49,516 nucleotides of DNA from Defluviitaleaceae bacterium (lineage in GTDB: Bacteria > Bacillota > Clostridia > Lachnospirales > WQUN01): assembly GCA_009779755.1 (NCBI GenBank), contig WRDO01000023.1:1-49516 (forward strand), in the 5' to 3' direction. Of the stretch, positions 41,205 through 49,516 are shown one piece after another. Within the stretch, counting starts at the first letter, position 1. Every line of letters begins with the position of its first letter. Both the position numbers and the translations under genes were made by a program. The notes beneath the pieces are model-generated. The model saw nothing but the letters and a program-made list of their open reading frames with translations, was not told where the DNA came from and did not search any database.

Positions 41205-42710
41205 ATGAAAAAGATATGCATATCATTCATGTGCGTATTCGGTTTATTAATATCGTTAACGGCTTGCGCGCGTGAAGACGTTGCGACGGTTACCGAAACC
41301 CCACCCAATCCGCCGCTTTTATCGGCAATGCCGACCCCCACGCTAACCCCTGCACCGACCCCTGCGCCAACCCCCACCCCCACTCCCACGCCGAACTATA
41401 ATTTTTTTATGGACGGCAAGGGTTTTGAGTTCGACTTTCTGAACGTGATGGGATGGGATTATATCAACGCGCGTGATTTATCCCATGCGATGGATGAAAC
41501 GGGATATACGTTTCCGTTTCCGACGGATGAATTGTCCGCTTTGCTTATCGGCGATGAAAAATACCATAGGTTGTGCGAAGCGGGGCATGTCATAACGGTC
41601 GTGCAAATAAATGAAACGTCGCTTTTCGATTCGGACGGACAAATCTTGGATAACTGGATCATCAGCTTAAACGGCGTCAGGCAAATGCTGCCCTTGGACG
41701 CCGTTTTCCGTAACGGCCGTATGTATTTCGACGCCTATTATTTCGCGCTTTCGTTAAACCTGCCCGCGTTCGGGCAAGCAGACGAAAACGAGGAGCATCA
41801 CCTCTTCGAATTAACGGAGGAACACGGCTTGTTCGCGTACTTTAACCGCAGTCGCAGTCGCAGCAGGTTGGAATTGTTTACGGGTTACGAACGGCCCGAA
41901 CGCCTGCCCGCACCCGACGGTGAGCGGAGTGCCTTCATGCGCTTCGAGGACGTGATCGCCCATGGTCATATACACCACACCCATGATATGCTCAAACGCC
42001 GCGTAATGGCGGATTTCCTTTATTCCCACAGCGCGGCGTTTACCTTGGCGTGGGTACCCGTACACGTACGTCCCTTGGAAGAATTCCGCAACGACCCGCG
42101 CGATTACAACCGTTACAACGTTGAATTCGTATACACCATGGATTATCAATTATCCCGCGGCGGGCAGCTCGGCCTGCACGGCTACACGCACCAGCGCGGC
42201 AACCAAAACAGCGTGGCGGGTTATGACTTCGGCCCGAATGTAAACGAAAGGGAAACGCGTGAAAATTTCGGGAATCAACTCGCCGCCGCCGCGCACTTCG
42301 GCTGGACGCCTTACAGCTTTACCTTCGCCAAATATTACGGCACCCAACGCCAGTATGAAATCGCGGGGGAATACTTCGATTTTATTATGCCCAACTTCAA
42401 TACACGCGGTTCAAACAACCCACGGCGGGTGGAGGTCGACGGACGGCAAGTGGTTTACATGAACACCGCAGAGGACCACATGGTTGACCGGGGCGAACGC
42501 CATTTGAACGACTTGCTCGCCCGACTCAACCGCGCCGGCGGTATCGCGAGTTTCTTTTTCCATACGTGGTTGGATTACGAGTTTATCGAAGTGTCGCGTG
42601 ATGAAAACAATTTATTAACGATACAATACGACGCCCGCTCCCCCCTGCACCAAATATTGGATAACCTGCGGAGAAACGGGCGTACCCTGCGGCCTACGAC
42701 GGATTTTTAA
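41205..42710 (+). CDS. Lipoprotein with polysaccharide deacetylase-like domain
   Basis: The 501-residue product begins with a lipoprotein signal (SLTAC, Cys21) and a Pro/Thr linker (about 42-62) that would hold the catalytic part away from the membrane. Residues about 65-200 form a small domain with a copper amine oxidase-like flavour (LDAVFRNGRMYFDAYYFA). Residues about 235-490 resemble DUF2334/NodB-type deacetylases, with the metal-binding LGLHGYTHQRG. It probably removes acetyl groups from a polysaccharide outside the cell. The ribosome site GAAGGAAGG lies in the preceding gene about 14 nt away. It follows the GH74 and oxidoreductase genes and overlaps the convergent GH42 gene by 17 bp. 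Confidence 0.75.
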   Translation: MKKICISFMCVFGLLISLTACAREDVATVTETPPNPPLLSAMPTPTLTPAPTPAPTPTPTPTPNYNFFMDGKGFEFDFLNVMGWDYINARDLSHAMDETGYTFPFPTDELSALLIGDEKYHRLCEAGHVITVVQINETSLFDSDGQILDNWIISLNGVRQMLPLDAVFRNGRMYFDAYYFALSLNLPAFGQADENEEHHLFELTEEHGLFAYFNRSRSRSRLELFTGYERPERLPAPDGERSAFMRFEDVIAHGHIHHTHDMLKRRVMADFLYSHSAAFTLAWVPVHVRPLEEFRNDPRDYNRYNVEFVYTMDYQLSRGGQLGLHGYTHQRGNQNSVAGYDFGPNVNERETRENFGNQLAAAAHFGWTPYSFTFAKYYGTQRQYEIAGEYFDFIMPNFNTRGSNNPRRVEVDGRQVVYMNTAEDHMVDRGERHLNDLLARLNRAGGIASFFFHTWLDYEFIEVSRDENNLLTIQYDARSPLHQILDNLRRNGRTLRPTTDF

Positions 42711-44763
42711 ATATAAATACGCCATAAACCGGCATTGAATATTTACCTTTTTTAATCATTTGTCCCGTTATCAAATCATACATATCATGCGGCAGGGTTA
42801 TCGTTTGCACTTCTTCGGTATAATTCATCACGAAATAATACGCCTTACCGTTACCTTCGCGGGTTTGTACGCTTACGCCCGCGGGTGTTTCGATGGGGGG
42901 GCGCGTTATATCCAACGGCTTTGCCAAATCATTAATGCAGAACTCGGCAAGGAAATCCTCTCCCGTACGTGCGCCGATAAAATACGCCGCGCCTTTGCCG
43001 TAATTGTTCCTCGTTACGGCCGCGCTACCTGCGTAAAAATCGGACGTATACGTACCCAATACCTCCGCGCCACACACATCAAACACGGCGCAATAATCGG
43101 CGGCTTCATATTCCTTTCCGCCGTACAGGATACCGTTACGCTGCGAGGGGTACAGCGTATCCGTTTCGGTGACGGCGATGCCGAAGAGCTCCTTTAATTT
43201 TCCGGGGAATCCCCCCAGATACATCAAATCACTTTCGTTGACCAAACCCGTGATGTAGGTAGCAACCAGTGTACCGCCGTTTTTTACGTAGGCTTGTAAT
43301 TCGTCCATCATTTTTTCGGTCATCATATATTGCATGGGGATGACAACGATTTTATTACGCGATAAATTCGCGCATTTGTCGGGTGTAATCACGTCTGCGG
43401 TAATATTCGCATCCCAAAACGCCTTGTAATGGGCGTGGACGGTTTGTTGGTATTTCTTCGAATTACGTGAAAAACCTTCGGCGTTATCGAGCGCCCAAAG
43501 GTTCTCGGTATCGAACATCACGGCTACTTGCGATAAGGTGCGACTGTGACGGATTTCGCTAACGTTTACCAGCAGTTGGCCGACACTTTCCACATCCTTG
43601 AATACGCGGTTTTCCGGGGAATTGTCATGGTCAACCACCGCGCCGTGCAGCTTTTCGGTCGAGCCGCGCGATTTGCGCCATTGGAAGTACATAACGGCAT
43701 CCGCTCCGTGCGCCAAGCTCGCCACCGTTGAAAGCGCGTGCATCCCGGGTCGCTTGGCGCGGTTGACGGGCTGCCAGTTAACTTGGCTGGGGGTGGATTC
43801 GAGTATCAAAAACGGCGAGTCTTTCAATGTGCGGAAATAATCGTTCATGAAGGCGAGCTTCGATGCAGTGTGGGCGGTCGGTTCGTAATCGTTGTGCCAC
43901 GGCGGGTACGCGTCCCACGAAATCACATCGACTTCCTTGGCGAAGGGCGCGTAATCCAACCCCGTAAACACCGACGGCGCGTTAAAGTCCCCCATGAAGT
44001 TATTCGTGATGGCCACGTTGGGCGTAATTTCGCGTATCGGGGCGATTTCGTGCTTATAGAAATCGATCGTCATATACGTAGTGAACCGCTTCCAGTCTAG
44101 ATTAAGCCCGTGGATCCACCCTTCCCCGATGTCGGTCGGCGATTCCACCTGATCGAAGCCGTTATACAAATGCGCCCAAAACGCCGCCCAGTACGCGTCG
44201 TTTAAGGCGTCGATCGTGCCGTACTTCCCTTCCAGCCATTTGCGGAAGTTTGCTTGGCATAACGCGCAATGGCATTCGCCGCTGTATTCGTTGGAGACAT
44301 GCCACATAAATAAGGCCGGATGGTCCTTGTACCGTTCGGCCAGCTTGCGGTTGATAATGCCCGTTTTTTCGCGGTATACGGGCGAGGAAAAGCAATGGTT
44401 GTGCCGCCCGCCGTGCATCAGTTTTTCGCGGCGGTGCGAGGTACGGGTCACTTCCGGGTATTTTTGCGAAAGCCACGCAGGGCGCGCCGCCGACGGCGTG
44501 GCGAGGATGGCGTTGCCGCCGATGGACGCGATATTATCCATGATCTTGTCCAACCATTCGAAGGTAAATATACCCTCGCGCGGTTCTAGCGCCGCCCATG
44601 CGAAAATACCGACGCTGAACGTGTTGGCGTTCACCTGTTTCATGAATTTGACGTCGTCTTCCAGTATGTTCGGGTATTTTAACCATTGGTCGGGGTTGTA
44701 ATCCCCGCCGTGTAAAAGACGTTTTTCGTTAACGTACTTGGGGAAATTATCCGTTGATTTCAT
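42694..44763 (-). CDS. GH42 beta-galactosidase
   Basis: The 689-residue enzyme cleaves terminal beta-galactosides. The barrel shows GGDYNPDQWL near the start, acid/base Glu159 (WHVSNEYS) and nucleophile Glu322 (LILESTPSQVNW). Cys124, Cys164, Cys166 and Cys169 match the zinc site of the family. The middle domain (about 395-600) is the trimerisation domain, and a small beta domain ends the protein. There is no signal peptide, so it is cytoplasmic. GGGAAGG precedes ATG 44763 and a promoter lies at 44799-44826. Facing the GH74 gene set, it could remove galactose from xyloglucan side chains. Confidence 0.97.
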   Translation of the reverse strand: MKSTDNFPKYVNEKRLLHGGDYNPDQWLKYPNILEDDVKFMKQVNANTFSVGIFAWAALEPREGIFTFEWLDKIMDNIASIGGNAILATPSAARPAWLSQKYPEVTRTSHRREKLMHGGRHNHCFSSPVYREKTGIINRKLAERYKDHPALFMWHVSNEYSGECHCALCQANFRKWLEGKYGTIDALNDAYWAAFWAHLYNGFDQVESPTDIGEGWIHGLNLDWKRFTTYMTIDFYKHEIAPIREITPNVAITNNFMGDFNAPSVFTGLDYAPFAKEVDVISWDAYPPWHNDYEPTAHTASKLAFMNDYFRTLKDSPFLILESTPSQVNWQPVNRAKRPGMHALSTVASLAHGADAVMYFQWRKSRGSTEKLHGAVVDHDNSPENRVFKDVESVGQLLVNVSEIRHSRTLSQVAVMFDTENLWALDNAEGFSRNSKKYQQTVHAHYKAFWDANITADVITPDKCANLSRNKIVVIPMQYMMTEKMMDELQAYVKNGGTLVATYITGLVNESDLMYLGGFPGKLKELFGIAVTETDTLYPSQRNGILYGGKEYEAADYCAVFDVCGAEVLGTYTSDFYAGSAAVTRNNYGKGAAYFIGARTGEDFLAEFCINDLAKPLDITRPPIETPAGVSVQTREGNGKAYYFVMNYTEEVQTITLPHDMYDLITGQMIKKGKYSMPVYGVFIFKNPS

Positions 44764-44798
44764 TTACCTTCCCGCCCTTATATGTATTTTCTGTAAAG

Positions 44799-44826
44799 AG
44801 AATACCATATAAGCCTTTTTATGCAA
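44799..44826 (-). promoter_or_regulatory. Promoter of the GH42 gene
   Basis: On the minus strand TTGCAT (44826-44821), a 16-nt spacer and TATTCT (44804-44799) preceded by TGG. The -35 overlaps the 3' end of spoIVB. Confidence 0.6.
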
Positions 44827-45895
44827 GGCTGACCGCGGATGTGATCCCGGCAATCATATATTCGATGAATATCCCGTATCCCTTTGTAGGGTCCTGCACG
44901 AATACATGCGTGATCGCGCCGATGATGCGCCCGTTTTGTAATATCGGGCTTCCGCTCATGCCTTGTACGATGCCGCCCGTTATCGCCAAAAGTTCGGGGT
45001 CGGTGATACGGATGACCATACTCTTGGTTTCGTCAGATGCGAAACGGTTTACGTTTTCGATGTATATATCGAATTCACGTACCTCATCATCGATGGCGTT
45101 CGTGAGGATCGTCGCATGGCCCGTTTGGATTTGCGCCCGGGTAGCGGCGGGGATGGCGACGGTGGGCAGCTTACCGATAAAGGAAGCGTCCAACGTACCG
45201 TAAATACCTCGGGCGTTATTGGCCGTGACCGTCCCCATCACACGTTGCGTTTCGACCGCGCCTTCCAATTCGCCCGGTGCGCCGCGTGCGCCGCGTTTTA
45301 CGGACGTTACGGTCGAAGGCATGATAATGCCGTTTTTTACGCTCATTAACAATTTCGTATCCACGTCCATAATGCCATGCCCCAACGCGCCGAATACACG
45401 GGTCGTCGGATCGTAGAACGTCAGCGTCCCGATACCTTTGGTGGAGTCGCGTACCCACGCGCCGATTTTACGTACGCCATCGGTTGCGGATAACACGGGT
45501 GTAAGTTTAGCCGTTATTTCCACGCCGTTGCGCCGTATTAATAATGAAAGGTCCCCTTCGGACTCAGCCACCAATCGGCTTAACGCTTCCTTATCTTTGA
45601 TGGGGGCGTTGTTAACCTTTAATACCAAATCCCCTGCAAGCAGCTTATCGTCCGACGGGCTGTGGGCTTGCCCGTCCGTTCCGTGCACAACACCCGTACC
45701 CAACACCATTACACCGTCGGTATTGATGCGTACGCCGATGGTCATACCCAAGGGGACGACTTGGGTTTCCGTCGAGGCTTCCGTTGAGGCACGGCGCGAA
45801 CCAAATACAGGAATAACGGCGTCATTTTTATCCGCCGCAAATCCCAATACCAACGTTAAGACCAATATGAATAACATCGTATATGTTCGCCGCAT
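44819..45895 (-). CDS. spoIVB: SpoIVB-family serine peptidase (S55)
   Basis: SpoIVB is made in the forespore and signals to the mother cell to activate sigma-K during sporulation. The 358 residues have a membrane helix (7-20), a PDZ domain (about 45-122, with LLAGDLVLKVNNAPI) and the S55 peptidase domain. The catalytic set is His173 (FGALGHGI), Asp299 (RITDPELL) and Ser314 (GMSGSPI). ATG 45895 is preferred over TTG 45913 because GGGGGCGG lies 8 nt before it. It is the best evidence that the organism forms endospores. In relatives the gene usually lies beside recN and spo0A; neither is seen here. Confidence 0.92.
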   Translation of the reverse strand: MRRTYTMLFILVLTLVLGFAADKNDAVIPVFGSRRASTEASTETQVVPLGMTIGVRINTDGVMVLGTGVVHGTDGQAHSPSDDKLLAGDLVLKVNNAPIKDKEALSRLVAESEGDLSLLIRRNGVEITAKLTPVLSATDGVRKIGAWVRDSTKGIGTLTFYDPTTRVFGALGHGIMDVDTKLLMSVKNGIIMPSTVTSVKRGARGAPGELEGAVETQRVMGTVTANNARGIYGTLDASFIGKLPTVAIPAATRAQIQTGHATILTNAIDDEVREFDIYIENVNRFASDETKSMVIRITDPELLAITGGIVQGMSGSPILQNGRIIGAITHVFVQDPTKGYGIFIEYMIAGITSAVSLA

Positions 45896-45990
45896 AATAT
45901 TTACCGCCCCCAAAATCCGTTGATCGTTAATTTCCTTGTCTATTTTCGCCTGAATCGAGAGCGGCTATACCTGTAAAAATCCGTATGAAG

Positions 45991-45999
45991 TGTTATAAT
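45991..45999 (+). promoter_or_regulatory. Extended -10 promoter of the TGS-kinase gene
   Basis: TGTTATAAT lies 33 nt before ATG 46033. CTGTAA (45971-45976) sits 17 nt upstream of the TATAAT as a weak -35. Confidence 0.7.
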
Positions 46000-46032
46000 A
46001 AACAGAAGGTTCGTCAAAAAAGGAGAACGCCC

Positions 46033-47685
46033 ATGTCTAACATTTCCATTAAAGTCATCGGGGGCGATGAGGCTTCCGTCCCGCGCGGTACAACCCTTCT
46101 GGCGCTTTCCGCCCAATACGCGCATTTGCGCAAGTACACGATATTGGCGGCGAAGGTCGACAACGAATTACAGGATTTGTCACGCAAGCTCTTGTACGAC
46201 GCCACGGTCGAATTTTTAGACATTACCGATCCCAACGGCTTCCGTACCTACCAGCGGAGCGCGACGATGCTGCTCGTATACGCCGCGAAAAGCGTCCTCG
46301 GCCGAAAAACCCGCGTAGTGGTCGCCCATTCCATTAATAAGAATTATTTTTGCGAAATACCCGGCCACGAAATCACCGACGAACTGCTGAGTAAAATCGA
46401 GGCCGTTATGCACGACGCGGTTAAGGCAAACTTCCCCATCGTAAAATACACGCTCCCCAAGGAAGAAGCGCTAAAGATCGCCGACGGCTTGGGCTTGGAT
46501 GATAAAATCCGCTTGCTTAAATACCGTCACAACCTTACCGTCAGCTTTTACAAATTTGATTGGATGTACGACTATCTGTATGGGGAAATGACCCCCAATA
46601 CGGGATGCCTCGACCGGTTCAAACTGTCAAGGCGATCGCACGGTTTTATGTTGCAATTCCCGAACATCGGCCTTGACTACGCTTTCGCCGACATCAGTAA
46701 GGAAGGCAAGGTTTCACAAATATTTATGGAAGCCGGCCAATGGGCGCGTATATTAAAGGCCGATACCGTGGGTGCGCTCAACGATAAATTATGTACCGCC
46801 GGCAGCGGCGAAATCATCCGCATCACCGAAGCGCTGCATGAAAAAAAGATCGCGCTGCTCGCCGACCAAATCATGCAGGAACACCGACCCATCGTGTTGA
46901 TCGCGGGGCCGTCCTCATCGGGCAAGACAACCTTCGCCGCCCGCCTCGGTATTCAACTGAAGGTAAACGGCGCGGTACCGCACACCATCGGTTTGGACAA
47001 TTATTACCTTGACCGTGAAGATTGCCCGCGCGACGCGGACGGTAACTACGACTTCGAAACGATTGACGCCATCGACACCGCGCAAATCAATAAGGACCTG
47101 CAAGCCCTGCTCTCAGGTGAGCGGGTACAGATCCCTACGTTTAATTTCCTTACGGGTAAGCGGGAATACAAAGGACGTTTCCTTGCCTTATCGCCCAAGG
47201 ATGTCCTTATCCTGGAAGGTATACACGGCCTTAACGAACGCGTGAGCGAGGAGGTTCCCGCGTCCGACAAGTTCAGGATATTTATTTCCGCTATGACGCA
47301 AATCAACATCGACGACCATAACCGCATCCCCACCACGGACACACGTTTGGTACGCCGCTTGGTACGTGACTTCCAATACCGCGGCGCGAGCGCGGCCACC
47401 ACCATCGGCATGTGGCCGTCGGTACTGCGCGGCGAAACGAAATACATCTTCCCCCATCAGGAGCAAGCCGACGCGTTCTTTAATTCCGCGCTGGTATATG
47501 AGATGTGCGTGCTTAAGCAATACGCCGAACCGCTCCTGTTTAACCTCGAACCGAACGTACCTCAATACACCGAGGCGCGGCGGCTGATCAAATTCCTGTC
47601 GACGTTCTTGGGCATCCCCAGCGAACATATCCCACCGAATTCAATTTTACGCGAGTTTATCGGGGGCAGTTGCTTCTCGCATTGA
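46033..47685 (+). CDS. Uridine kinase-like protein with TGS and tRNA-synthetase-like domains
   Basis: The 550-residue protein has three parts: a TGS domain (about 1-65), a domain resembling the editing region of threonyl-tRNA synthetase (about 66-250, AHSINKNYFCEIPG), and a C-terminal nucleoside kinase (about 285-500) with Walker A GPSSSGKTTFA, DNYYLDRED and VLILEGIHGLNE. Full-length fusions of this kind are common in Clostridia and are annotated as uridine kinases, but their true role is unsettled and could involve uridine salvage or RNA. ATG 46033 follows AAAAGGAG. The gene is monocistronic and overlaps the convergent oxidoreductase gene by 39 bp. Confidence 0.92.
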   Translation: MSNISIKVIGGDEASVPRGTTLLALSAQYAHLRKYTILAAKVDNELQDLSRKLLYDATVEFLDITDPNGFRTYQRSATMLLVYAAKSVLGRKTRVVVAHSINKNYFCEIPGHEITDELLSKIEAVMHDAVKANFPIVKYTLPKEEALKIADGLGLDDKIRLLKYRHNLTVSFYKFDWMYDYLYGEMTPNTGCLDRFKLSRRSHGFMLQFPNIGLDYAFADISKEGKVSQIFMEAGQWARILKADTVGALNDKLCTAGSGEIIRITEALHEKKIALLADQIMQEHRPIVLIAGPSSSGKTTFAARLGIQLKVNGAVPHTIGLDNYYLDREDCPRDADGNYDFETIDAIDTAQINKDLQALLSGERVQIPTFNFLTGKREYKGRFLALSPKDVLILEGIHGLNERVSEEVPASDKFRIFISAMTQINIDDHNRIPTTDTRLVRRLVRDFQYRGASAATTIGMWPSVLRGETKYIFPHQEQADAFFNSALVYEMCVLKQYAEPLLFNLEPNVPQYTEARRLIKFLSTFLGIPSEHIPPNSILREFIGGSCFSH

Positions 47686-48606
47686 TTTGACGATCATTTC
47701 CTTCAGCCTGACCGAATCGATTGCGTTTACGATGTCGATTCGGTCACTTTTTTTGTTGTTTTGCAAGCAATGTTTTATATGCTTAACGACTTCCACATAA
47801 TCATCGACTTCCGTAACATCCCATGCTTCGCGCGGTTTGCCGTTACACGTAACGGAAAACACTTCGTTTGTATAATCGCCGTAAACCGCGTCACAACGTA
47901 TTACCCCCTCCGTACATACCAACTCGAACCCGATTTCAAACGGGTTGCATTCCGGCATGGCGGAACTGCTTTCCATCACCGCATATAATTGATCGTAGGT
48001 AAGAATGGAGGTAACGACCGATTTCGCACCGTAATCGATCCCCGCGGCGGTTACGGCCTTGGGCATACCCGCAAGCCTGATTACATAATCCATCATGTGG
48101 TTGTGGAAATTCGTAATATTTTTATAAAGCCCCAAATCACCCCACCTCGCCGATGTTTTGTTATATGACCTTATGCTTATCAGCTTACCGCATTCCGATT
48201 TTTCCACCAATTCCGCCGCGAGCTTGTGCGGGGCGGAAAATAGGATAAACATGCTGACGAATACATTTTTCCCGTATTTCTCCGAAGCCCGGCGTATCGC
48301 ATCCGCTTCATCTGATGAATACGTAACCGGCGTTTCGCAAAAGACGTGTTTTCCGTTTTCAAGCGCTTTGATCACCCATTCGGCATGGAGCTCCGTCGGC
48401 AGGCAAACGTCGATCAAATCAATGCTCGGGTCCTCGATGACCTCGTTTATTTCCGTTGTTGTGCGTATTTTGTATTTATCGGCGATTTGCCGTAGTTTTT
48501 CCGGGTTGCGACCGAAAATTGATACGGCTTGGAATCCTTCGACGTTCCTATACCATTCCAAATGCGTTTGCCCAAACCCCGTGCCAAGGATGCCCACTTT
48601 AATCAT
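47647..48606 (-). CDS. Gfo/Idh/MocA-family protein with altered catalytic motif
   Basis: The 319-residue protein has the family Rossmann start (VGILGTGFGQTHLEWY) and the two-domain layout. The signature EKP reads CETPVT, so the conserved catalytic Lys is Thr. The C-terminal region has NITNFHNHMMDYVIRLAG, where other members place the catalytic His. It may use another residue, act in the reverse or a different reaction, or serve as a non-catalytic sensor. ATG 48606 is chosen, with GGGAGG 6 nt upstream. The gene overlaps the convergent kinase gene by 39 bp. Confidence 0.85.
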   Translation of the reverse strand: MIKVGILGTGFGQTHLEWYRNVEGFQAVSIFGRNPEKLRQIADKYKIRTTTEINEVIEDPSIDLIDVCLPTELHAEWVIKALENGKHVFCETPVTYSSDEADAIRRASEKYGKNVFVSMFILFSAPHKLAAELVEKSECGKLISIRSYNKTSARWGDLGLYKNITNFHNHMMDYVIRLAGMPKAVTAAGIDYGAKSVVTSILTYDQLYAVMESSSAMPECNPFEIGFELVCTEGVIRCDAVYGDYTNEVFSVTCNGKPREAWDVTEVDDYVEVVKHIKHCLQNNKKSDRIDIVNAIDSVRLKEMIVKSMREATAPDKLA

Positions 48607-48689
48607 GCCCTGCCTCCCGATGTGTTTTATTTCAAGCATATCCCCCGGAAATTTGATTTGCTAAACTTTTTATGACGGTTAATGTTTGC

Positions 48690-48851
48690 ATGGCTAAAAA
48701 AGAAGGGGCTGCCTTACATGCTGTTGTTCCGTGGGGCGGGAGCGGGCGGATGTTCCAGCGCCGCGCTGAACGTAATCGGGCGATGAACGGCTCCGTCCGC
48801 GAAGTGGTTGCCAGACTGCGCAAGAACAAGAAAGTCGACAACAAATGGTAA
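48690..48851 (+). CDS. Possible small basic protein beside the IS element
   Basis: An open frame of 53 codons starts at ATG 48690 (ATG 48672 would add six) and stops at TAA 48849-48851. The product is basic with a plausible helix (NRAMNGSVREVVARLRKNKK). It has no ribosome site and no family I recognise. It may be a remnant carried with the IS or a chance frame. The rest of 48607-48902 shows only the transposase promoter. Confidence 0.25.
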   Translation: MAKKEGAALHAVVPWGGSGRMFQRRAERNRAMNGSVREVVARLRKNKKVDNKW

Positions 48852-48865
48852 TAAATGGCACGATA

Positions 48866-48874
48866 TGATATAAT
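48866..48874 (+). promoter_or_regulatory. Extended -10 promoter of the transposase gene
   Basis: TGATATAAT lies 28 nt before the transposase ATG, with no clear -35 at the normal distance. Confidence 0.5.
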
Positions 48875-48902
48875 ACCCCCAAAACAAAGCGTGGTGGGAT
48901 AA

Positions 48903-49516
48903 ATGGGGTATATAACAGGCGTGTCACGGGAACAGCAGTGGTTGGAAGCACGATGTTTAGATGATTTTGTAGATAAAGATAATATCGTACGCGTGATAGA
49001 CCTGTTCATCGAACAACAGGATTTTGAAGGGATGGGGTTTGAAAAAGCGGTGGTAAAAGCGACGGGGCGCCCGCCATACGACCCGAAGCAGATGGCGAAG
49101 CTGTATGTATACGGATACCTTAACCGTGTACGGTCATCACGGCGGCTGGAAGCGGAAGCGGGACGCAACGTAGAAGTCATGTGGTTAATGGAAGGTCTGC
49201 GGCCCGACGACAAAACGATAAGTAACTTCCGTACAGATAACCGCAAGGCATTGAAAGAGCTGTTCAAGCGGTTCAACCGATTTTGTCAAAGCATAGAGAT
49301 GTTCGGTAATGAAACCTGCGCTATTGACGGCACGAAGGTTGAAGCGAGCAACGGGCGGAAGCGTTACCATACCTTAAAAGACACAACGGAACGACTAGTA
49401 CCGCGACCGCATTATAAGTTAGGATATAAATATTTTAGTTTAACCCTCGCGTCTGAAGAAGAGAAGTGCCAATCGACGTGTTTTGTAGAATGGTTACGCG
49501 ATTTCTCCCAAGCGGA
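48903..49516 (+). CDS. IS1182-family transposase, partial at window end
   Basis: The visible 204 codons are the N-terminal part of a DDE transposase. Residues about 58-112 match the DUF772-type N-terminal domain (YDPKQMAKLYVYGYLNRVRS, then EVMWLMEGLRPDDKTISNF). The first catalytic Asp lies in CAIDGTKVEASNGRKRYHT. From about residue 152 the sequence (LVPRPHYKLGYKYFSLTL and on) no longer resembles the Lys-rich coiled region expected there. The reading frame stays open to the window edge. The gene could be a divergent member, or have been joined to other DNA just after the first Asp. The frame starts at ATG 48903 after GGTGGGA. Confidence 0.8.
   Translation, partial: MGYITGVSREQQWLEARCLDDFVDKDNIVRVIDLFIEQQDFEGMGFEKAVVKATGRPPYDPKQMAKLYVYGYLNRVRSSRRLEAEAGRNVEVMWLMEGLRPDDKTISNFRTDNRKALKELFKRFNRFCQSIEMFGNETCAIDGTKVEASNGRKRYHTLKDTTERLVPRPHYKLGYKYFSLTLASEEEKCQSTCFVEWLRDFSQA

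Noticed and set aside
44962..45923. Long frames opposite spoIVB and similar frames opposite smc, tkt and GH42
   Set aside because: They are shadows of GC-rich coding genes, with no ribosome sites or recognisable domains.
1..49516. CRISPR arrays, tRNA and rRNA genes
   Set aside because: No regularly spaced repeats, cloverleaf sequences or rRNA signatures were seen on reading; a tool-based scan was not possible.

Overview
The window reads as chromosomal DNA of an endospore-forming member of the Bacillota, most likely Clostridia. The case rests on a SpoIVB (S55) sporulation protease, an ECF sigma factor coupled to a DUF4179-type membrane anti-sigma factor, a Clostridia-style TGS-uridine kinase, lipoproteins with LTAC lipoboxes, AGGAGG-like ribosome sites with TTG/GTG starts, and many extended -10 (TGnTATAAT) promoters. 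Base composition is about half G+C by eye in the core genes; some accessory genes are strikingly AT-rich. I cannot name the species.

Layout. 1-2300 is an accessory strip: an upstream terminator, an AT-rich membrane-anchored unknown, tiny genes, a ribbon-helix-helix protein, a scar holding remnants of a second sigma-factor locus, and a PIN-domain toxin-antitoxin-like pair. 2497-4962 holds the sigma/anti-sigma pair and a convergent small P-loop ATPase. 5061-11391 is smc, an M55 peptidase, a GNAT acetyltransferase and a lipoprotein alpha/beta-hydrolase. 11476-15221 is a compact tal-tkt-aldo/keto reductase operon, followed by a two-pass membrane protein, a Gfo/Idh/MocA oxidoreductase and a BrnT/BrnA pair. 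17865-22383 (minus strand) is a topoisomerase A subunit, HIT protein, cupin and serS.

The most interesting part is 22430-32651. A predicted structured noncoding RNA of about 300 nt, with a near-consensus promoter and a strong intrinsic terminator, sits just upstream of an eight-gene, translationally coupled operon: DUF1016 PDDEXK nuclease, hsdM, an unknown 155-residue protein, hsdS, an unknown coiled-coil membrane protein, darT, darG, hsdR. A type I restriction-modification system thus has a DNA ADP-ribosylating toxin-antitoxin module (DarTG) and two unknown proteins built into it. The middle of the operon (about 25560-27900) is far more AT-rich than hsdM and hsdR, which looks like a swapped specificity cassette. 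The block lies between a topoisomerase A gene (20182-22383) and its B partner (35425-37446), genes that are usually neighbours, so it looks like an inserted defence island.

34007-48606 returns to housekeeping and glycan genes: a PsiE-like membrane protein, threonine aldolase, topoisomerase B, then GH74 xyloglucanase-like glycosidase, oxidoreductase, lipoprotein deacetylase and convergent GH42 beta-galactosidase, followed by SpoIVB, a TGS-uridine kinase and another oxidoreductase. The window ends inside an IS1182-like transposase gene. I found no tRNA, rRNA or CRISPR array.
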